Positions 9,432 to 20,099 of a stretch of 59,852 nucleotides of DNA are shown here, one piece after another. The translations under genes were made by a program, and so were the position numbers. The stretch covers positions 1 through 59,852 of the forward strand of contig CAVZPO010000003.1 of assembly GCA_963777165.1 (NCBI GenBank), written 5' to 3'. This DNA comes from DYJB01 sp963777165. Lineage in GTDB: Bacteria > Chloroflexota > Anaerolineae > Anaerolineales > E44-bin32. The notes beneath the pieces were generated by a model, which saw only the letters and a list, made by a program, of their open reading frames with translations, made no database searches and was not told where the DNA came from. The number at the start of each line of letters is the position of its first letter. Within the stretch, counting starts at the first letter, position 1.

Positions 9432-10153
9432 CTCCGCGCTCGACCGCATCGGCGTCTCGCCCCCCGCCGACTAGAAGTCGAGACGGTCGAGTCTACAGCC
9501 GACTGGCCGATGTGCCCATGTGACAATCGGCGGGACTTGACGCAGCCGGAGTGTGCGGGAGGGGAGGACGAACGTCATGCCCCGGGTGCGCCAGCCGCCC
9601 GTGCCCGGCCGGGTTCCCAACCGACGATGCCGGCAGGCCCTGCCGACGGCGTGTCCCGATCATGGCAATCCGCCCCGCAGGAACGATGAGTCCGGTAGCG
9701 GAGACGGGCCGTCCGGGTTCCATACTGGACCAACGTACCGCGGCTTTCGATTCTCCGCAGGGGCTTGCCATCCGCCAACTGCAAACTCCCCGCAAGGTTG
9801 GACTGTGCTAAATCCTCCTATACTTGTGCTGGAATGCACACGAGGTGCGCATCCTGAGCGTGTAGAGTCTCCAGGCGGGCCCGAAGCGTCGGTAGTGCGC
9901 GGTCGAGGGCCCGCACCTGTGAATCGCCGGACCGAGCGGTCCGGCCGCCTGGTCGAAGGGTTCCCCGATCAGGCCCCGCGCTTGGATCCTATCTCGGTAG
10001 AACCGGTGCGAAGCGAGAGACCCGGGGCGCGTGCCCCCTGCACGCCGCGGTCACCGGTCGGTCCGGCACCGCCGAAGGAGGCGCCCAGCGTCGAGAGATC
10101 GCATCCCGGCATGCCTGCAAGACAACTCAGCATCCAACATCGGAGGAAGACTG
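9432..10153. other. 722-bp gene-free region between crtB and the YbjN-like gene
   Basis: Open frames here are Arg/Pro-rich noise. Visible structure: a weak promoter-like TTGGAC-N15-TATACT (9798-9824), a TGTGC-N6-GCACA dyad (9825-9840) directly after it, and a strong dyad CCGGACCG-AG-CGGTCCGG (9927-9944). If transcribed from ~9830, the YbjN-like gene has a ~320-nt structured leader. No known riboswitch consensus recognised. Confidence 0.4.
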
Positions 10154-10540
10154 ATGACCAGCAAGATCGACATGTACAAGGACTATCTCACGAAGGAAGG
10201 CTACAGCCCCTCGCAGGACGGCGGACTGCTGATCTTCAAGAAGGAAGGCCGCACGTATGTCATCACCGTCGATGACAACGACGTGCCGTACTTCCAGCTC
10301 GTGTTCCCCAACTTCTGGAGCATCGACAGCGACAAGGAGCGAGCCAAGGCGTTCGCCGCTGCCAACCACGCCACCGCGGCGACCAAGGTCGCCAAGATCT
10401 ACGTGCGCGATGACGGAAAGAACATGTGGGGCAGCATCGAGATGTTCTTTGAGTTGCCCGAGTACTTCAAGGGCGTGTTCGATCGTTCGATGGCCGCGCT
10501 GATGGCCGGCGTGGCAAATTTCACCGAGAAGATGAAGTAG
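10154..10540 (+). CDS. YbjN-like / TY3S-chaperone-fold small protein
   Basis: 128 residues from ATG 10154, chosen for the Shine-Dalgarno GGAGGA 6 nt upstream. The sequence MTSKIDMYKDYLTKEGYSPS, GLLIFKKEGRTYVITVDDND, YFQLVFPNFWSID and KAFAAANHATAATKVAKIYV has the alternating strand-helix pattern of the YbjN/type III chaperone-like fold, ending in helices (MAALMAGVANFTEKMK). Function in this family is poorly known. It is monocistronic, with a hairpin terminator just downstream. Confidence 0.65.
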   Translation: MTSKIDMYKDYLTKEGYSPSQDGGLLIFKKEGRTYVITVDDNDVPYFQLVFPNFWSIDSDKERAKAFAAANHATAATKVAKIYVRDDGKNMWGSIEMFFELPEYFKGVFDRSMAALMAGVANFTEKMK

Positions 10541-10561
10541 CCCGTCAGGGTTGCGTCCGGT

Positions 10562-10595
10562 CGTCGGCCGGGGGGCGAATTCCCCTCGGCCGACG
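10562..10595 (+). terminator. Rho-independent terminator of the YbjN-like gene
   Basis: A 9-bp stem CGTCGGCCG / CGGCCGACG closed over a GGGGG..CCCC inner helix, followed by TGCTTTCCC, 22 bp after the stop. Confidence 0.65.
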
Positions 10596-10731
10596 TGCTT
10601 TCCCGCCGTGTCCGCCGCAGGGCTGCGCGGTGTCGTCGGGCTTCGAGGGTCGCCTTCGGCCTATCCCCTTCCATCCCCTCTGACACACGGCGTTGGATCG
10701 CCCGCTGCCGTGAGCCCGGGCTCTGCGCGGC

Positions 10732-11640
10732 TCACAGCTCCGTGGGGTACTGCTCGGGGAAGCAGATCCCGCGGAAGGCGCACTGCGCGCACACCCGCTC
10801 GTCATCGATCTTGGGGAAGGCGTCCTTATCGAGCGGAATATTCTGCTCGACGTCACGGCAATACTCATACATCTCGTGCGTCTCGGCCCGTATCAGGACG
10901 GCAAACGCCTGCAGGTCGGCGGCATCGACTAACTCGTGTACTTCCTCATACGCCGGGTGCAGGTAGGCCAGAGTCGGGCGAACGCGTTCCGGCGGAATGT
11001 CGAAATGCGTCGACGCCCACGTGGCATATCCGACGAGCTGCTTGCGGTGCTTGGCCGGATCGGCCTTGCCCGTCTTCCAGTCCAGGATGTGGATCAGTTC
11101 GCCCAGCGGGAACAGCACGTCGACCTTGACGTAGATCTTCAGGTCGTCCAGGCGCGTCTCGCCGTACCCCGGCGGGTCGATGATCCACTCGCCCGACGCC
11201 GGCGCCGCTTCCTCCACCAGCCAACGAAACCGATCGCTGCCCAGTAGATTCTCCAGGCACGCGTGCACCTTGGGCTCCAGGTCGGCGGCGCGCACCTCGG
11301 GCAGGAGCGCGTACGCCACCTCCTCGAACGTCTTCCCCGTTAGACTGCGCGCGATCGCCTGGTCGGCATAGGCCAGGAAGCGCGGCCGGTCGATCGCCTC
11401 GGCGGTCGATCGCAGCCGGCCGAGAAGCGCCTCGATGACTTCGTGCACGATGCTGCCGGTCTCGAGCGGCAGCGTCACCAGTCCCTTGAAACGGTTCAGC
11501 CGCCGGACGGTGTTGTCTTTGTCGTACTTGGCGTAGTAGTGGAAGTAGTAGCGGCGCTTGCAGATCGAGAAGAGGTCGTAGCGCGACGCCGACCAGCCCA
11601 GGATCGGCGTGAACGGGAACTGCTTGATGGCTCGTGGCAT
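10732..11640 (-). CDS. PD-(D/E)XK (RecB-family) nuclease with putative Fe-S cysteines
   Basis: 302 residues from ATG 11640 (MPRAIKQFPFTPILGWSASR). SASRYDLFSICKRRYYFHYY is the N-terminal arm seen in PDDEXK_1 proteins such as AddB/Cas4. HEVIEALLGR, IYVKVDVLF and HILDWKTGK give the metal-binding Asp and the D-x-K core. One N-terminal Cys (SICKRR) plus CAQCAFRGICF near the C-terminus form the four-cysteine pattern that binds a 4Fe-4S cluster in Cas4/AddB. It stands alone: no helicase or cas genes lie nearby. The upstream in-frame extension to 11844 is repeat-derived noise. Confidence 0.82.
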   Translation of the reverse strand: MPRAIKQFPFTPILGWSASRYDLFSICKRRYYFHYYAKYDKDNTVRRLNRFKGLVTLPLETGSIVHEVIEALLGRLRSTAEAIDRPRFLAYADQAIARSLTGKTFEEVAYALLPEVRAADLEPKVHACLENLLGSDRFRWLVEEAAPASGEWIIDPPGYGETRLDDLKIYVKVDVLFPLGELIHILDWKTGKADPAKHRKQLVGYATWASTHFDIPPERVRPTLAYLHPAYEEVHELVDAADLQAFAVLIRAETHEMYEYCRDVEQNIPLDKDAFPKIDDERVCAQCAFRGICFPEQYPTEL

Positions 11641-11732
11641 CGCCCTGGCCTCCGGCTGCGGCCCCTGACTATACGCCAGATCCGGCCACCCGCTGCGCCT
11701 GCGTCTCGCTCGCATCCCGCGCGGACTCACAG

Positions 11733-11790
11733 GCTGGCCCGCCTCGGCCATCCGGCGCCCTCCCGGGCGCCGCATGCCCTCGGCGGGGGG
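11733..11790 (+). repeat. Dispersed GC-rich hairpin repeat, copy B
   Basis: It matches 2717-2774 with only a few differences. It sits in the 696-bp gene-free stretch 11641-12336, where I otherwise see only noise ORFs. Confidence 0.7.
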
Positions 11791-12336
11791 TGCGCCTCCG
11801 CTTTCCATCTCCCTCCCTCGGACGCCGGCATCGCCGAGGCTCACCCGTTAGCGGAGTTGGCGCGCCTGATGGCAAGCGCGCATCCGCGCCACAGGCCTCT
11901 TCAATTGTGGGCCGTACACATTCGCCTCTCGCGTGGGGCCGCAGGTCCCGCGTCCTTGAGGGGAAATGGGTGGGGTTGAGGGGGCCGATGCCGCATCGCG
12001 GTCGCATCCGCATGTCCAAGAGACCTCACCATGGCCGAGCTGCCTCCTTGTGCCCCAGGGCAGAAACTCGCTTCGCAGTCCTTGCGCCTGAGGGATGCTT
12101 GCCTACACTCCGCATCCTGTGCTCGATGCCCCCGTGTCCTCGCGCGGGGGTCGCCAAGGGTGGGACCATGGGGGGCACAACTGACTTCTCCACGCCGATC
12201 CGCTTGCCGGTGATCGACGGCCGCACTCCACATCCCGCGCGGAGCCCCGGGATGGAGAGCCGCGCGCTGATTGCCAACCTGCCCCCGCCTATCTCCCTCC
12301 CGCCAATCCACCGCAGCCTGCCACAGGAGCCTACCA

Positions 12337-13005
12337 ATGAGTGGCCTTCCTCATCAACATCGCATGGGGGTCGTCTTCGCGGGCATGATGGCCATCGCCG
12401 CCGCGCTTGCCTGCACCTGCACGCTGCCTCTCAGCCTGCAGCCCTCGCCCACCGAAACCCTTGCCACCGGTCCTCGTCGCCACACGGCCTGCGCCGACGG
12501 CGACGACTGAGCCGAACGGCTACAGCCGACGTGACGCGGTCATCGTCTACGCCTGACGGTGCCGGCACCGATCGTCGTCTTGCCGACGAAGACCAGCGTG
12601 CCGCCGACGATCACGCCCACGGCCGCTCCGCCGCCTGGCGGCGGTTCGTCGGGCATCGCCAAGTCCGATCTTGAGCTCTACGGCGTCTCCCCGGTCTCTC
12701 CAGTCGGCGCTACAACGACAGTAACCCTCGATGTGCGCAACCTTGGCCCCCATGACTACGAAGGCCCCGTCCGAGTCGTGTGCGTGGGCCCTGGTTTCCC
12801 TCGCACCGATCCAAACCTGGTCTGCCCGCCGGCCATCGTGGACATCAACGTGACGATCTTCCAGGGGGTGGGCACCGGGCATTTCAACGTCGACTTGTAC
12901 ACCAGCGCCGCTTGCTACTACCCGGGCGTGCAGTGCTCGCTGATCGTCCCGGATGACAAGGACCCGAACACCGCCAACAATCAGTACGGCTTCGCCATTC
13001 CGTAG
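12337..13005 (+). CDS. Lipoprotein with CARDB-like beta-sandwich domain (frameshifted)
   Basis: ATG 12337 has AGGAG 7 nt upstream. MGVVFAGMMAIAAALACTC is a lipoprotein signal peptide with lipobox LAC-T. The frame breaks near 12480-12550. A Pro/Thr linker (TSVPPTITPTAAPPPGGGSS) follows, and the last ~115 residues form a domain resembling CARDB/DUF11 cell-adhesion sandwiches (TVTLDVRNLGPHDYEGPVRV, IVPDDKDPNTANNQYGFAIP). Role: extracellular, membrane-tethered. First of five exported proteins in a row. Confidence 0.65.
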
Positions 13006-13018
13006 CATGGTGAGGACC

Positions 13019-14536
13019 ATGAGCCATCCGTCATCCGCGCCGTCGCCGCGGTTTGCCGCAGGCGAGATGCGTAGACTGCAGCCGGTTCAGCCTTTCGAGG
13101 CGCCCTCTCGCACCCACCCACCGGCCGAGGGTGGGCGGATCGCGCGCTGGCTTGCAGTCCTCCTGATCACATCCACTGTCCTGGCGTGCAATCTGACTGG
13201 CAGTGGGGTTGAGGAATCGACCGCCGAGCCGTCGGACTGAGCTCCAGGCTCCCGCGCCGGCGCCCGCCGCAGAAGCCTACAGCCTTGCCCCGAGGCGGCC
13301 GGGTCCCTGGTCACCGACCTGGACGTCCGCTCCGATCCCGGACTGCCTCACGCCCGCGGCTCGGGTCCCGTTCGTCGATCCGGACCTTCGGCACCTGCCT
13401 GGTCCGCGTGACCGATCACGCCGCCGACTTGCCGGACGGCGAGCCGGTCGGCGGGCTCAAGAACGAGTACGCCCGTGTCCAATCGTTCAACGCCGATGAG
13501 AGCCGTATCCTGGTGCGCGGCACATCCGGCTCCTGGTACTTGTACGACGCCGCCAGCCTCCAGCCGCTCGGCGCCCTGTCGCTCGGGATCGACCCGCGCT
13601 GGGACGCCAGCGACCCGAATCGCCTGTACTCGTTCGACGGCACGCACCTGCTCGCCCTCGACGTGCGGACCGGCAAGGCCGAAACGGTCCACGACTTCGC
13701 CCCGGACTTCCCGGGCCAGTCGCTGGCCGCGGTGTGGATGCGCTACGAGGGCAGCCCATCGGCCGACGGCCGCACCTGGGGATTGATGGCCGAGGACGAG
13801 AACTGGGAGACGGTGGCCTTCCTCGTGTACGACGCTCGACCAGGACCGGATCATCGCCCGGCGCGACCTGAGCGGCGTTCCCGGCGCCGCCGGGATCGAC
13901 AGCGTCACCATCAGCCCGTCCGGCGACTACTTCCTGGCCGATTTCGGCGACTCCTACTGCGAGCGCGGCGTGATGGGGACGGACCAGGCGCCTTGCGGCG
14001 TAATGGTCTACGACCGGGAACTCCAGATTGGCCGCGGATTGCTCCGCATCGGCGGTCACATGGACCTGGCCTTCGACGTTACAGATCGGGAAGTCGCCGT
14101 GTTCCAGGATCTCGATACCGATACGCTCTCGATGGTCGACCTGGCCTCCGGCACCGTCACGCCGCTGTGGCCGATCGACTTCTCGCATTCGCCGCTCGGC
14201 TTCCACATCTCGGGCCGGGCGTTCGAGCGGCCGGGGTGGGCGGTGGTCTCAACTTATAGCGGAGCGCAGCCGGCAGGCACGTGGATGGACGACGAGGTGT
14301 TCGCCATCGAGCTCAAGCCGGATGGCCGGGTCGTACGCCTGGCGCACACCCGCTCTCGGTTCGCCGAAGGGCCGGTCGAGTACGGCGAGAAGGACTACTG
14401 GGCCGAGCCGCATGCCAGCGCCAACCGCGACCTGACGCACATTCTGTTCACCAGCAACTGGGGCGAGGCCGGCACGGAGCTGGTCGACATGTACCAGATC
14501 ATCCTGCCGGACGACTGGACGGAGGCGCTGCCTTGA
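13019..14536 (+). CDS. Beta-propeller-like lipoprotein (frameshifted)
   Basis: The start is ATG 13019 (or 13007), with a cytoplasmic tail followed by WLAVLLITSTVLACNLTG, a lipoprotein signal with lipobox LAC-N. After a break at ~13230 the sequence resumes as CLVRVTDHAADLPDGEPVGG and then a series of blade-like repeats: SRILVRGTSGSWYLYDAASL, RLYSFDGTHLLALDVRTGK, a second break at ~13830, then DSVTISPSGDYFLADFGDS and VAVFQDLDTDTLSMVDLASG. These are WD40/TolB-like strands. A function beyond an exported propeller cannot be given. All frames together make ~500 residues. Confidence 0.62.
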
Positions 14537-14588
14537 ACCCTGACCTGCGCCTGCCTCTGTCATCCAGCTGCCACCATGGAGGCCGGGC

Positions 14589-15954
14589 ATGAACCACCGC
14601 CACACACTTCGCTTGCGCTGATGCATGCGCTGCTGACCGTCACAGCACTGGCCGGCTGCAGCCCGCAATCGGGCGGGCCGCGCGTCTGGATCGATCAGCC
14701 GCTCGACGGGCGGACCTTCCCCGTGGGCCCGGTCACGCTGCTGGCGCATGCCGCCGACGTCGACGGGCTGCAGTCGATCGAGTTCCGGATCGACGACGCG
14801 CCGGTCGGCGAGGTCGCCGTCGATGCCGAACGCTTCGGTGAGGCCGGGCTCGAATGGCTGCCGCCGGGGCCGGGCACCTACAGCCTCGAGGTCGTGGCGC
14901 TCAACGCCGCCGGCGGGCGCGGCACTTCGGCGCGAGGTGACGATCATCATCGCCGACGCCAGCCAGCTTAGTTACGGAACCCCCACTCCGGCGCCTGCCA
15001 ATGCTCCCTCGATCGTGATCACTGGAGTGACGTGCGGCCCCAGAGTACACCGTGAAGGTGGATTTCGAAGTGACCAGCCCCAGCGGTGTGGTCAGCGTCG
15101 AGATCTACTCTACCTACACGGCCGCCGGCAGAAACGAGCGGACCTACACGACACCGTACCCGCTGACGGTGAAGGACACGCTGTGGCTTGACGAAGGAGA
15201 CCCCGGATTTCCTCGACCGACCGCACCAGGTTGTCGTAGTGGCCAACCTCGTTGGCCAGCCGAAGCCGGTCGCTGCGTCTCCCTGCGAGCCTGGCCCGAA
15301 GCAGCGCTGTCCAGGACACTTCGAGGGAGACCAGCAGCTGGCAGCGACGCTGAGCACGCAGGCGCTGTGGATCGCCAGGCTGAACACCAACTGCCGCACC
15401 GGGCCGGGGACGGCCTATCGATTCGCTGAACGTGATCGAGAGCGGCGCGCAGGCGCCGATCGACGGCAAGAACGCCGAGGGCACGTGGTTCCGCGTGCTG
15501 CCCCCGGGCAGCTCGCGGACTTGCTGGGTCTCGATCGCCAGCGGCGAGGTGCAGGGCGACTTGGCGGATGTGCCGGTGATCACGGTGGCGCCACTCGCCA
15601 CCGCATCGGCCCCCCGCGCCGGCGAACCAGCCTCCGATGATCCAGGATTTCACCGCTTCGCCCGGCCTGATCCTGACCGACGGAACCGGCTGCCCGGCGT
15701 ACTCACGAACGGTGACGCTGAGCGCCGTCGTCTCGGATGACGCCGGGATCAACTCGGTCGTGGCGCAGTGGACGCTAGGCACGCTGTCCGGCGAGACGAC
15801 GCTCTTGCCGGCCGGGGGCAACAACTACTCCGGCAGCATCGGTCCGGTCACCCAGGTCGGGACGATGTCGATCGACCTGATCGTACGCGACACATCAGGC
15901 GTCTCGGCGCAGTCCGGGCCGCGGACGGTCAACGTGCAGAACTGCATCGAGTAG
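14589..15954 (+). CDS. Lipoprotein with Ig-like and SH3b domains (heavily frameshifted)
   Basis: ATG 14589 gives MNHRHTLRLR. One indel later comes MHALLTVTALAGCSPQSGG with lipobox LAG-C. First domain: bacterial Ig-like (VWIDQPLDGRTFPVGPVTLL, GLQSIEFRIDDAPVGEVAVD, YSLEVVALNAAGG). Second: an Ig-like piece around 15040-15240 (VDFEVTSPSGVVSVEIYSTY). Third: an SH3b module (ARLNTNCRTGPGTAYRFA, GTWFRVLPPGSSRTCWVS). Fourth: another Ig-like domain (YSRTVTLSAVVSDDAGINSV) ending VQNCIE. At least five frame changes are needed to read it through. SH3b modules usually bind peptidoglycan or other cell-wall material. Confidence 0.6.
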
Positions 15955-16095
15955 CCGGCAGGCTACAAGCGGAACCCATCGTGGGCAAGGCCGGCACGCT
16001 TCTCGGTCTTCGTCCAGGCGATGATGGCGCCGGCAACACCGCCGCGGTTCTACCGTCCATGGTGTGGTCTGCCCAGGGCAGGAAGGGAAGCGAAG

Positions 16096-18471
16096 ATGAA
16101 AGCCAGACCCTGTTGTCTCTTTCTGACCATCGGATTGCTCTTGCTGGGCGGACTGATCGGCCTGACCCTGCTCGGCGTGCAGTATCCAGCGTCAGCGGCA
16201 AGCACTCGCCCGCTGGGAGAACCTGCCACCGGTTGCCCAAATCACCGAACCCCAAAGTGGGTTGAGCGCGCCGGTTGGCAGTTACCTGTCCGCGGTCTCC
16301 ACCATCACCTTCTCGCCGCAAAGCCCGGTGCAGACCGTCGAATGGTATCTGGATGGAGCGCTCGTAGAGAGCCATCCCCTCCAGTCCGTATCGGGCGCAT
16401 CCCGAGCGTATAACTCCTACGACCTGCTCATCCCAACCGAAGGCACACACATGCTTGTGGCACGGGCGATCAACGCGCGTGGCGCGATCGGGACTGTCCC
16501 AACCGCTCACCTTCCAGGGCGTGGTCGAAGGGCGAGGCCTTCTACGCCGTGACTGCGAACGAGGGCGAGACGCTGGAGAGCCTCGCCGCCGAGTATGGCA
16601 GCGACGCCGCCACGCTTCAAACCCTGAACCCCGGGCTGGGCAATGCTCCCCCTCCGGGCACGACCGTCAAGGTGCCCATCCCGCCCGAAGACGAACCGCC
16701 CTCCCCCTCGCCGGCTCCACCGACAGCCGGCAGCGGCATCACGCTCGTGGCTGCCTCCCCGATGTTGAATGTGGCCGATAGTCCCGTCGCCAGTCGCCTC
16801 CTCTTCTCAGCGTTACTCCCCCACAAGCGCCCACCAACCTGCAAGGGGAGGTGAGCAATTGCCGGGTGAAGCTGCTCTGGGAGGACAACGCCACCAACGA
16901 GAGCGGCTATGAGGTCTGGATGGCCGCCCCGGGCGCGACGCTCACCCGCCTGGTGAACACTGCAACCTGCATCGGGAGGGGTGACCTGGTTCGAGTTCCA
17001 GACGCCCGGCCCCGGCAACTCACTCTTCTGGGTCGAGGCAGTCAACCCCATCGGTCAGCAAGGCAGCAACATCATCTATCTCACGTGTGGACGCCGGCTG
17101 TCCGGCCGGCGCTCCCACCCAACTGCAGGTCGAGATCCTGGACATTGCCCTCGCGCCAACGCCGAGCGGGTCTACTGCTACGTTTCCTTCGAGAACGCCC
17201 CGGAAGCGCGACTGCCGGCCCAGGATGGGGACTTCATCGCCGTCCAGGACGGGCAGGGCGACCTAAGCCCCTGGCCACACACGTTTGCCCTGCCTATCCC
17301 CCAGGACGGCACGCTCGACTTGAGCGGCGAATGCTGGGGCTGGGCTGGCGAGGACCTGGGCAAACTGGGGAAGTTCACCGCTGGCTTGGGAAGCGAAACC
17401 TGGGATGGCGCGCCGCGGATGGCGCAGGGGAGCGCCATCGAGATCAGCCTGATCATCCAGCCTCAGACTCCGGCGGGAACGAAGATGATCTTCGCCGAGC
17501 GAAGCCCGGGTCTGCCGTCCGGGTCGTCCCAAGGCTTCTTGGAAGAGACCCTTCCGATTGATCCCACCTTGCCGATCCCCGTAATTACGGACGGATGGTC
17601 GAGAGCTACAACTATCCCATGTCCTGACTGCGAGCGCTGCAACCCGAGTTGTCGGTCGCTGATCTGGAAGTGGGACGGTGACGAGACCAAGATCAGGGGC
17701 TTCGCTGTCTTCCTGGATGGGCTTCCGTATGGGGGGATATTCCCGTACCCACCCATGCGCAATGTGATCGTACAGCCACCGCTATCCGCTTGTGCCGCCG
17801 AATCGAGCTGGCAGGTCGCCGCTGTAACCGCTTCCGCCATGTCCCAACTAAGCCAACCATACGTCCTCCCTGCGCCGGACCCTCAGGACTTATCGAGGAT
17901 CTGCACCATCTACATCAAAGTCAAGTTCGAATACCTTGATTTGGAGTGGACTCACGATGGCTTTGGATCGGGGAGTCCCGGCGATTGCGACACGATGGAC
18001 GCCTATTACGCAATTCACGCGGACGAGAGGGGCGCAGCGACATCGGGGACGTAGCTCTACTCGACCCGTTACTTCTATAGTGCTAACTTACCTCGCCCGT
18101 TGAAATGCGGCATCCATACTTCCCAGGGCCTGTTTGATGGCGTTAGTCCAGCGCTGGTATCGGGAGTTGAAACCAAAGTCCCCTCCTTCAGTGAGATCCT
18201 TCTGTCGGGCGTCCTGGAACGGCCGGATCAGTCTCTTATCATTCTGGTCGGGGCCAATTTTCTTGATGTCGATCCCTCGAGCGACGACGATTGGATTGCC
18301 AAGTATGGAACGGAATACACGGCCGACAACTTCCAGGCAGCCATTGACTACTTTGGATGTGGACGAACGTTTGTGGATGACGATGAAATGGACTCGGGGA
18401 AGTCCCGTCTTCAGTATACGATCACCGTCTACCCCAACGCCTGTGCTCGTTCGCCCGAGATCCTGCCTTGA
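16096..18471 (+). CDS. Secreted LysM/FnIII multidomain surface protein (heavily frameshifted)
   Basis: ATG 16096: KARPCCLFLTIGLLLLGGLI is a signal segment. An Ig-like domain follows (16262-16500: VETVEWYLDG-type strands, SPVQTVEWYLDGALVESHPL). Then a LysM repeat (AVTANEGETLESLAAEYGS, LQTLNPGLGNAPPPGTTVKV), then a fibronectin-III-like domain (VKLLWEDNATNESGYEVWM, NSLFWVEAVNPIGQQGSNI). A ~450-residue Cys-rich C-terminus in one long frame runs to 18054 and, past an in-frame TAG, on to 18471 with unchanged coding character. LysM binds N-acetylglucosamine polymers, so cell-wall attachment is likely. Confidence 0.6.
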
Positions 18472-19793
18472 AACCAATCTTTCTTCCGGTCGCCCTGCTC
18501 GTGCCGCTTCTGATCGCCTCGGCCTGCGGCCATCCCGCCGCGCATGTTGACGCCAGGCGAGACCAATGCTCTTCCAACCGCGACCCCTGCGCAGACGCCT
18601 GCCTACCCGGCCTCGGCGCCGGCGCTCGACAAGTGGTCGCTGTGGGCCAACGGAACGCAATTGCGCGGCGCCAACATCTGGCAGCGCATCGTCGTGCCTG
18701 AGCTCGATGGCCTCGAATTCCTCGGGGATGGATACGTCGGGCCGCCGATCACGCAGGATGATCTGGATGCGTTGGCCGCCCTGGGCGCTAATGTCGTCGA
18801 CCTTTCGCATCCGGGGCTCTTCACCGAGCGGCCGCCCTACGTCCTGGACGAACAGGTGCAGGCGAACCTCGACCGCCTGATCGAGATGGCAGCACAGGCC
18901 GATCTGTTCGTCGTCATCACCTTTCGCACCGGCCCCGGGCGCTCGCGACTTCACCTTCTACCGCGACGGCGCCGGCGAGTGGTTCGACCCCGACCTGCTG
19001 ATCGAGTTGGTGTGGACCGACGTCGCAGCGCAGGACGCGTGGGTCGACATGTGGAGCTACACCGCCGAACGCTACCGGGACGCCCCGGTCGTCGTCGGTT
19101 ACGACTTGATGTGCGAGCCGAACGGGGAGGGCATCTTCCTCGACGTGTACGACCCGGAGCTGTTCTATCCCGGAGCATGCCGGGAAGCCTTCTGGACTGG
19201 AACCAGTTCTACCCGCGGATCGTCGATGGCATCCGGCAGGTGGACGAAGAGACGCCGATCCTGGTCGGAGCACAGGGGTGGGAGATGGTGCGCTGGCTGC
19301 CGGCGCTCGAGCCGGTCGACGATCCGCGCATTGTCTACATGGTGCACCAGTACGAGCCGCAAGATAGCTACACCCACCAGGGCCGCGGGAGGCGAGAACC
19401 GCTACCCGGGGAGTTCGACGTGGACTACGACGGCGAGCGCCGATCATTTCGATCGGGCGTGGCTGGAGGGCCTGCTGATCCCGGTGGCGGACTTCAAGCA
19501 CCAGCACGGTGTGCCGGTGTCGGTGAACGAATTCGGCGTCGAGCGCTGGGTCCCGGATGCCGCCGAGTTCATGGCCGACCAGATCGAAGTGTTCGAAGCC
19601 CTCGGCATGAACCACAGCCTGTGGGCCTGGGACCCTGCCTGGGAGCCGTGGACATCCAGCGTCAACGGCGTGAACTACCTGTATCGGCCCGGACCCGGAC
19701 AACGCGCGCCGGTGGACAACGAACTTGCTCGACGTGATCATGGGTTTCTGGGCACGGAACACGGTCCGGCCTTCGAGCTTCTTCGGCGAGTAA
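18468..19793 (+). CDS. GH5-like glycoside hydrolase lipoprotein (frameshifted)
   Basis: TTG 18468 overlaps the preceding stop by 4 bp. MKPIFLPVALLVPLLIASAC is a lipoprotein signal. After a break (~18545) a TIM-barrel hydrolase can be read across frames: RGANIWQRIVVPELDGLEFL, LDALAALGANVVDLSHPGLF, then VVVGYDLMCEPNGEGIFL (candidate acid/base Glu, clan A position), RIVYMVHQYEPQDSYTHQ, PVSVNEFGVERWVPDAAEFM (candidate nucleophile Glu) and HSLWAWDPAWEP, ending SSFFGE at 19793. It fits family 5/cellulase-like beta-glycosidases; the substrate is unknown. At least five indels. It is the last of the surface-protein run. Confidence 0.7.
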
Positions 19794-19870
19794 GCCAACC
19801 TCTGGCCGCTTTCCCTCGGCGCGACGGCATCCCCGCGCGGGGCGACCGCCTCTCTGGGTGGGGTCAATGC

Positions 19871-19890
19871 GCGGCGGGTGCACCCGCCGC
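19871..19890. repeat. Perfect 20-bp palindrome
   Basis: GCGGCGGGTGCACCCGCCGC reads identically on both strands. It lies in the 306-bp gap 19794-20099, between the GH5-like gene and the 4Fe-4S gene. It could be a hairpin terminator without T-run or a protein site. Nothing else is recognisable in the gap except a TATACT at about 20044, ~50 bp before the next start. Confidence 0.55.
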
Positions 19891-20099
19891 GGCAATCTCG
19901 AACACACGGGGTGGCACCCAGCCGCCGTGAGACCTCTCGTTGGCTTGGCGCGAGGGGGCGCAGACCGAGACAGCGATCTCTCTGAACGCAACCCCCGCCC
20001 TCGTCCGCGCAATCTGCCGCGCCCCTTGCGCCCCCGGATGCCCTATACTCAAGCCGCGCGGTTGGCGCCCGATGCCAGGCGCAGCGGTGGGGGAACACG

